The notes under the pieces are model-generated. The model made no database searches. It was given only the letters and a program-made list of their open reading frames with translations, and was not told the origin of the DNA. From assembly GCA_964514385.1 (NCBI GenBank), contig CAZEQJ010000008.1:1-64000 (forward strand): 64,000 nt of DNA, written 5' to 3'. Source of the stretch: CAZEQJ01 sp964514385. Lineage in GTDB: Bacteria > Bacteroidota > Bacteroidia > Cytophagales > Cyclobacteriaceae. Below are positions 60,913-64,000 of the stretch, piece by piece. Position numbers and translations under genes: made by a program. Within the stretch, counting starts at the first letter, position 1, and each line of letters begins with the position of its first letter.

Positions 60913-62779
60913 CGTATTAAGGTTATACCTCCGTTAAAGGAGCGTTTCTTTCCAATAGTATCAAATGTGTTGCAAACATACACATAATTACCGGAGGGTA
61001 GCAGGTTGCCGTCAATATCCCTGCCGTCCCACGTGGAATCCAGGTCATCAAGGCGGGCTACCAGATTTCCCCAGCGATTATAAATGGATATCTCTACACG
61101 GACCACATGCAGTGACTGAAAAGCCCATTCGTCGTTGATGCCATCACCATTAGGGCTGAAGCCTGTGGCAAATGTAATGACCGGTTCAGTAAAAATCGTA
61201 TATGAGTTTGACTGGGAAATAAGCTCGCCCAGTTCATTATATACCAGAATGAAATAGGTAGTAGACTGTACGAGCGGATTTTTGAAAAACTCGCTGTATG
61301 CCGTAGTATCGGAGCCCACAAGCAGTGATTCTGTGGTGCCGTCATTGTTTGACCGTACCAGTGAATAACTGTAGGGTCCGTCATTAAATCCGATGTAAGG
61401 CGTCCAATTCAGAGTTTGGAAGTCATTTTCGCTACTCCCTATTAAGCGCACCGGACATACCGGGCCAAATTCTCCGGACCGGTTGCCACAACTGTCTTCA
61501 TATTGCAGAGAATAGCAGTATTCAAAATCTGTTATACGTGTATTTAAGTCTACAAAAAAGGTATCTGTGCTGTTTTGAATAATGCGAAATTCGGAACTAT
61601 CGATGGACCGGCGCAGCACATAATTTTCTATGGCAGCACCTTCAAAACTCCAGTTTACCAGCAGCTGGTCGCCCTGAAAAGAGGCTCTGAAGAATGTCAC
61701 AGCTCCCTCGGTGGTTTCCAGACCGACAAGTGACAGGGTGTCGCTGTACGAGCCTACTCCCTGGTTATTCATATAATAGGCATGATAAAATTCTTCCCTG
61801 TTGCAGGCAATTTCAAGATCCTGTACGAAAGCCCTTCTCGATGTGGAGTTAAAAATACCGACGTTATTCTTTTCTACAGTATACATATTGCCTGCAAATC
61901 CGGACTGATATTCGATATCATGCGAGCCGCCGCCATAAGAAACATCAAGGGCGATGCTACACAGGGTGTCGGAGCTATACAGGCTGTCCTGGCACCTGTC
62001 AAAGGCAGATATGAAATAGCAATAGTAATTATCCATTGTGTTGAGGTCCTGCTCCAGGTAATTATTATCGCTGTTGAATAATTGCTCGCGGAGGTTAAAG
62101 TTTACGGTCTGATTGGTCGACCGGAACAGCTGATAATTCGTGTTTTCCTGAATGTCAAACTAAACTGCAGAGAGGAATCAGATGTAACATAGAGGTCGTT
62201 CATTACAGGCGTTGTAAGCTGATCAACTGTGACAAGTGTATCTGTGACGACGGGGCAGTTGTTGGCAGAGTTTACAATGATACCTTCATAGCTGACAAAA
62301 TAGGTGCCTGGTCCACCCTGGATCTGACGTACCTGTGTTCCTGTATTGGGCAGGTTGAAGGTTGAGGTGCCGTCCGTAATGCTGACCTGATAAAAATCGT
62401 AGAAATCATCTCCGGGAGTTAATGAGAGCTGATTACCGCTGCATAATGCAATATCCAATAATGGCATCACCGGTTCAAGTACCTCAACCTGAAGCGTATC
62501 GGTACTGGGGGTGAGTCCGGTGACTACGATCACGATATTGTATACGCCGGGTTCAGTGTAAGTGTAACTGGTGTTTCCTGTACCGGTTTCATTAGGGTCT
62601 TCACCGTAGAAGAAGGAAACATTGATAGAGCCGCTAATATCTGTCAGGTTGACCGTAAAAGGGGCACATCCCACTCTGTTGTCAGCAGTAAAATACCCAT
62701 TGTTACTGAAGAAAGGCTGTGCCTTCATCAGCAAAGGAGTGGATAATAACAACATGAGCAGTATTTTTTTCATACCCAA
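60909..62779 (-). pseudogene. T9SS type-B cargo (gliding-associated C-terminal domain), frameshifted
   Basis: A single 623-codon gene split by one missing base. From the ATG at 62779: a signal peptide (about 1-20), a PKD-like domain (CAPFTVNLTDISGSINVSFF near 38-57), then fibronectin-III-like domains. The C-terminus holds FATGFSPNGDGINDEW, SIYNRWGNLVARLDDL and LPSGNYVYVCNT, the CHU_C sorting domain of T9SS type-B cargo. The reading frame breaks at a run of three T on the minus strand (plus AAA 62157-62159). Adding one T joins LQFSF to DIQENTNYQLFRS and restores the frame to its end. It follows hisS by 2 bp and overlaps YbaB by 4 bp. Confidence 0.85.
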
Positions 62780-62781
62780 TG

Positions 62782-64000
62782 TTAACGTGTCAGGTTGCCT
62801 GATAATTTTTTAACTACCTCAATAATTTCCTCAATTTCAATTTCCTCCTGCATGCCGGACCTGAAATTTTTCAGGTTCACTTTGCCGGATGCCAGTTCCT
62901 CTTCTCCCGGAAATATAACAAAAGGTATGTCTTTTTTATTGGCATAGTTAAGTTGTTTTTTAATTTTTATCTCTTCAGGATAAAATTCTGAACGTATACC
63001 TGATTCTCTCAGTCGATTCAGGATTGCCATCGAGGCATCCAGGCTGGTTTTACCAAAATTGAGGATCAATACATCAGCAGGATGTGCTATTACGTCATCA
63101 AAAAGGCCTGATTCCTCCATTACATCGTAAATCCTGTCGATGCCAAATGAAAATCCCACGCCTGACATGTTATTTAATCCAAACATTCCCGTCAAATCAT
63201 CATAGCGGCCACCTCCACCGATGCTGCCCATTTTCACTCCCAAAGGCTTCACTTCTATAATAGCCCCGGTGTAGTAGGTGAGGCCACGTGCCAGATGAGG
63301 GTCAAACCGCACTTTATGCGGAGGTTCCTGTAGCATTTCAAAATAGCTGAAGATTTCCCTTATCTCATAAATTCCCCTGCGGCCTTCCTCTTCTAGCTGC
63401 GCTTCCCAGTCATCAAGCCCGTCATTTTCAAACAGTCTTTTCAGTTTTGTAATACCATCTTCTGAAATACCTCTTTCGATAAGCTCGTTGTATACCCCTT
63501 CCTCGCCGATTTTATCCCATTTGTCAATAGCTGTGGCTAATTCAGTAAGCCGATCAGGTATATTCAGTACATTGGCCACGCCCTGTAGTATTTTGCGGGA
63601 GTTGATTAATATCTCATATTGTTGAATTCCCAGTTCACTGAACACCCGGGTTATCACAGAAAGATACTCCGCCTCACAGAATAGAGCATCGGTGCCTACT
63701 GTGTCCATGTCGCATTGTAAAAACTCACGATAGCGGCCTTTTTGAGGGCGGTCGGCTCGCCAAACCGGCTGTATCTGATACCGTTTGAAGGGAAATGTGA
63801 GTTCGTGATGATTAAGGGCCACATAGCGTGCAAATGGAACTGTCAGGTCATAACGAAGTCCCTTTTCAGATATTTTGGGCAAAAGAAAGCCACTTCCTTT
63901 CTGGTAGTCATCCGCGGTGGTCTTTTTAAGATAATCACCGCTGTTTATGATTTTATAAAGCAACTGATCCCCTTCATCGCCGTATTTTCCGGTCAGCACG
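62782..64000 (-). CDS. hisS: Histidine--tRNA ligase (N-terminus outside window)
   Basis: Charges tRNA-His. About 406 codons are visible; the first ~50 lie beyond the right edge. The reading frame enters at VLTGKYGDEGDQLLYK, with no true start in view. The class II core has YDLTVPFARYVALNH, RPQKGRYREFLQCDMD (motif 2), the HisRS-specific LARGLTYYTGAIIEV, SIGGGGRYDDLTGMFG, and GVGFSFGIDRIYDVM (motif 3). The C-terminal anticodon-binding domain (about the last 90 residues) is complete. The T9SS cargo gene follows after 2 bp, suggesting co-transcription. Confidence 0.95.
   Translation of the reverse strand, partial: VLTGKYGDEGDQLLYKIINSGDYLKKTTADDYQKGSGFLLPKISEKGLRYDLTVPFARYVALNHHELTFPFKRYQIQPVWRADRPQKGRYREFLQCDMDTVGTDALFCEAEYLSVITRVFSELGIQQYEILINSRKILQGVANVLNIPDRLTELATAIDKWDKIGEEGVYNELIERGISEDGITKLKRLFENDGLDDWEAQLEEEGRRGIYEIREIFSYFEMLQEPPHKVRFDPHLARGLTYYTGAIIEVKPLGVKMGSIGGGGRYDDLTGMFGLNNMSGVGFSFGIDRIYDVMEESGLFDDVIAHPADVLILNFGKTSLDASMAILNRLRESGIRSEFYPEEIKIKKQLNYANKKDIPFVIFPGEEELASGKVNLKNFRSGMQEEIEIEEIIEVVKKLSGNLTR

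Noticed and set aside
62140..62175. Programmed ribosomal frameshift in the T9SS cargo gene
   Set aside because: No classical slippery heptamer or strong downstream structure is visible; a missing T in a short T run explains the break more simply.

Overview
The window looks like a chromosome segment of a marine-type Bacteroidota, most likely in the Cytophagales/Fulvivirga-Marivirga range (the rank is inference). Evidence: an SdhCAB-type succinate dehydrogenase, an IPExxxVDY-family protein, gliding-associated/type IX secretion (T9SS) C-terminal sorting domains, PorV-like barrels, a Brp/Blh carotene oxygenase, and Bacteroidota-type promoters (TTG, 19-20 nt, TAnnTTTG) upstream of sdhC, tRNA-Gln, ffh, pdhB and an OmpA/TPR lipoprotein gene. 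Both edges cut genes: a gliding-associated surface protein on the left and hisS on the right.

Layout. 1-6.5 kb: sdhCAB, a terminator, then an 868-residue anchored beta-propeller-like protein. 6.5-11.5 kb (minus): purL, tRNA-Gln, prs, rplY, pth and a thiamine-binding protein; two terminator-like hairpins lie just before start codons. 11.7-18.3 kb (plus): a TetR regulator with a tripartite RND efflux pump, then a metallophosphoesterase. 19.5-22.2 kb (minus): a PorV/FadL-like barrel translationally overlapping a ComEA-like helix-hairpin-helix domain fused to a large predicted outer-membrane barrel. 22.2-28.4 kb: a MORN-like repeat protein with a 51-residue zinc-ribbon membrane protein, then lgt, nadE, rnc, fabF and acpP. 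28.5-38.4 kb: IPExxxVDY protein and pyk; opposite them a compact operon of hybrid histidine kinase, receiver, conserved hypothetical, MBL hydrolase and an NFACT (RqcH-like) protein; then miaA against pfkA.

38.5-47.8 kb is a surface-polysaccharide locus: DegT aminotransferase, two GT4-like glycosyltransferases, a small methyltransferase, a sulfotransferase-like protein, a flippase, a YfhO-like membrane protein and a KdsC-like phosphatase. An intergenic cluster of about 20-nt repeats with a perfect hairpin follows. 48-52 kb encodes DabB and DabA, an inorganic-carbon transporter with all four zinc ligands conserved, next to a decayed LytTR regulator remnant. 52.3-57.3 kb: a membrane protein, ffh, a two-domain sulfurtransferase, a Brp/Blh retinal-forming enzyme interrupted by an assembly gap (10 N), and pdhB. 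57.4-64 kb: an OmpA/TPR lipoprotein, a PspC-like small protein, GT2, YbaB, a frameshifted T9SS type-B cargo gene, and hisS.

Most of the window is housekeeping. The best candidates for undescribed biology are the HhH-barrel/PorV-like pair, the DabAB plus Blh neighbourhood, the sulfotransferase-bearing polysaccharide locus, the kinase/RQC operon and several unnamed Bacteroidota proteins. I did not see a CRISPR array, prophage, insertion sequence or recognisable defence island.
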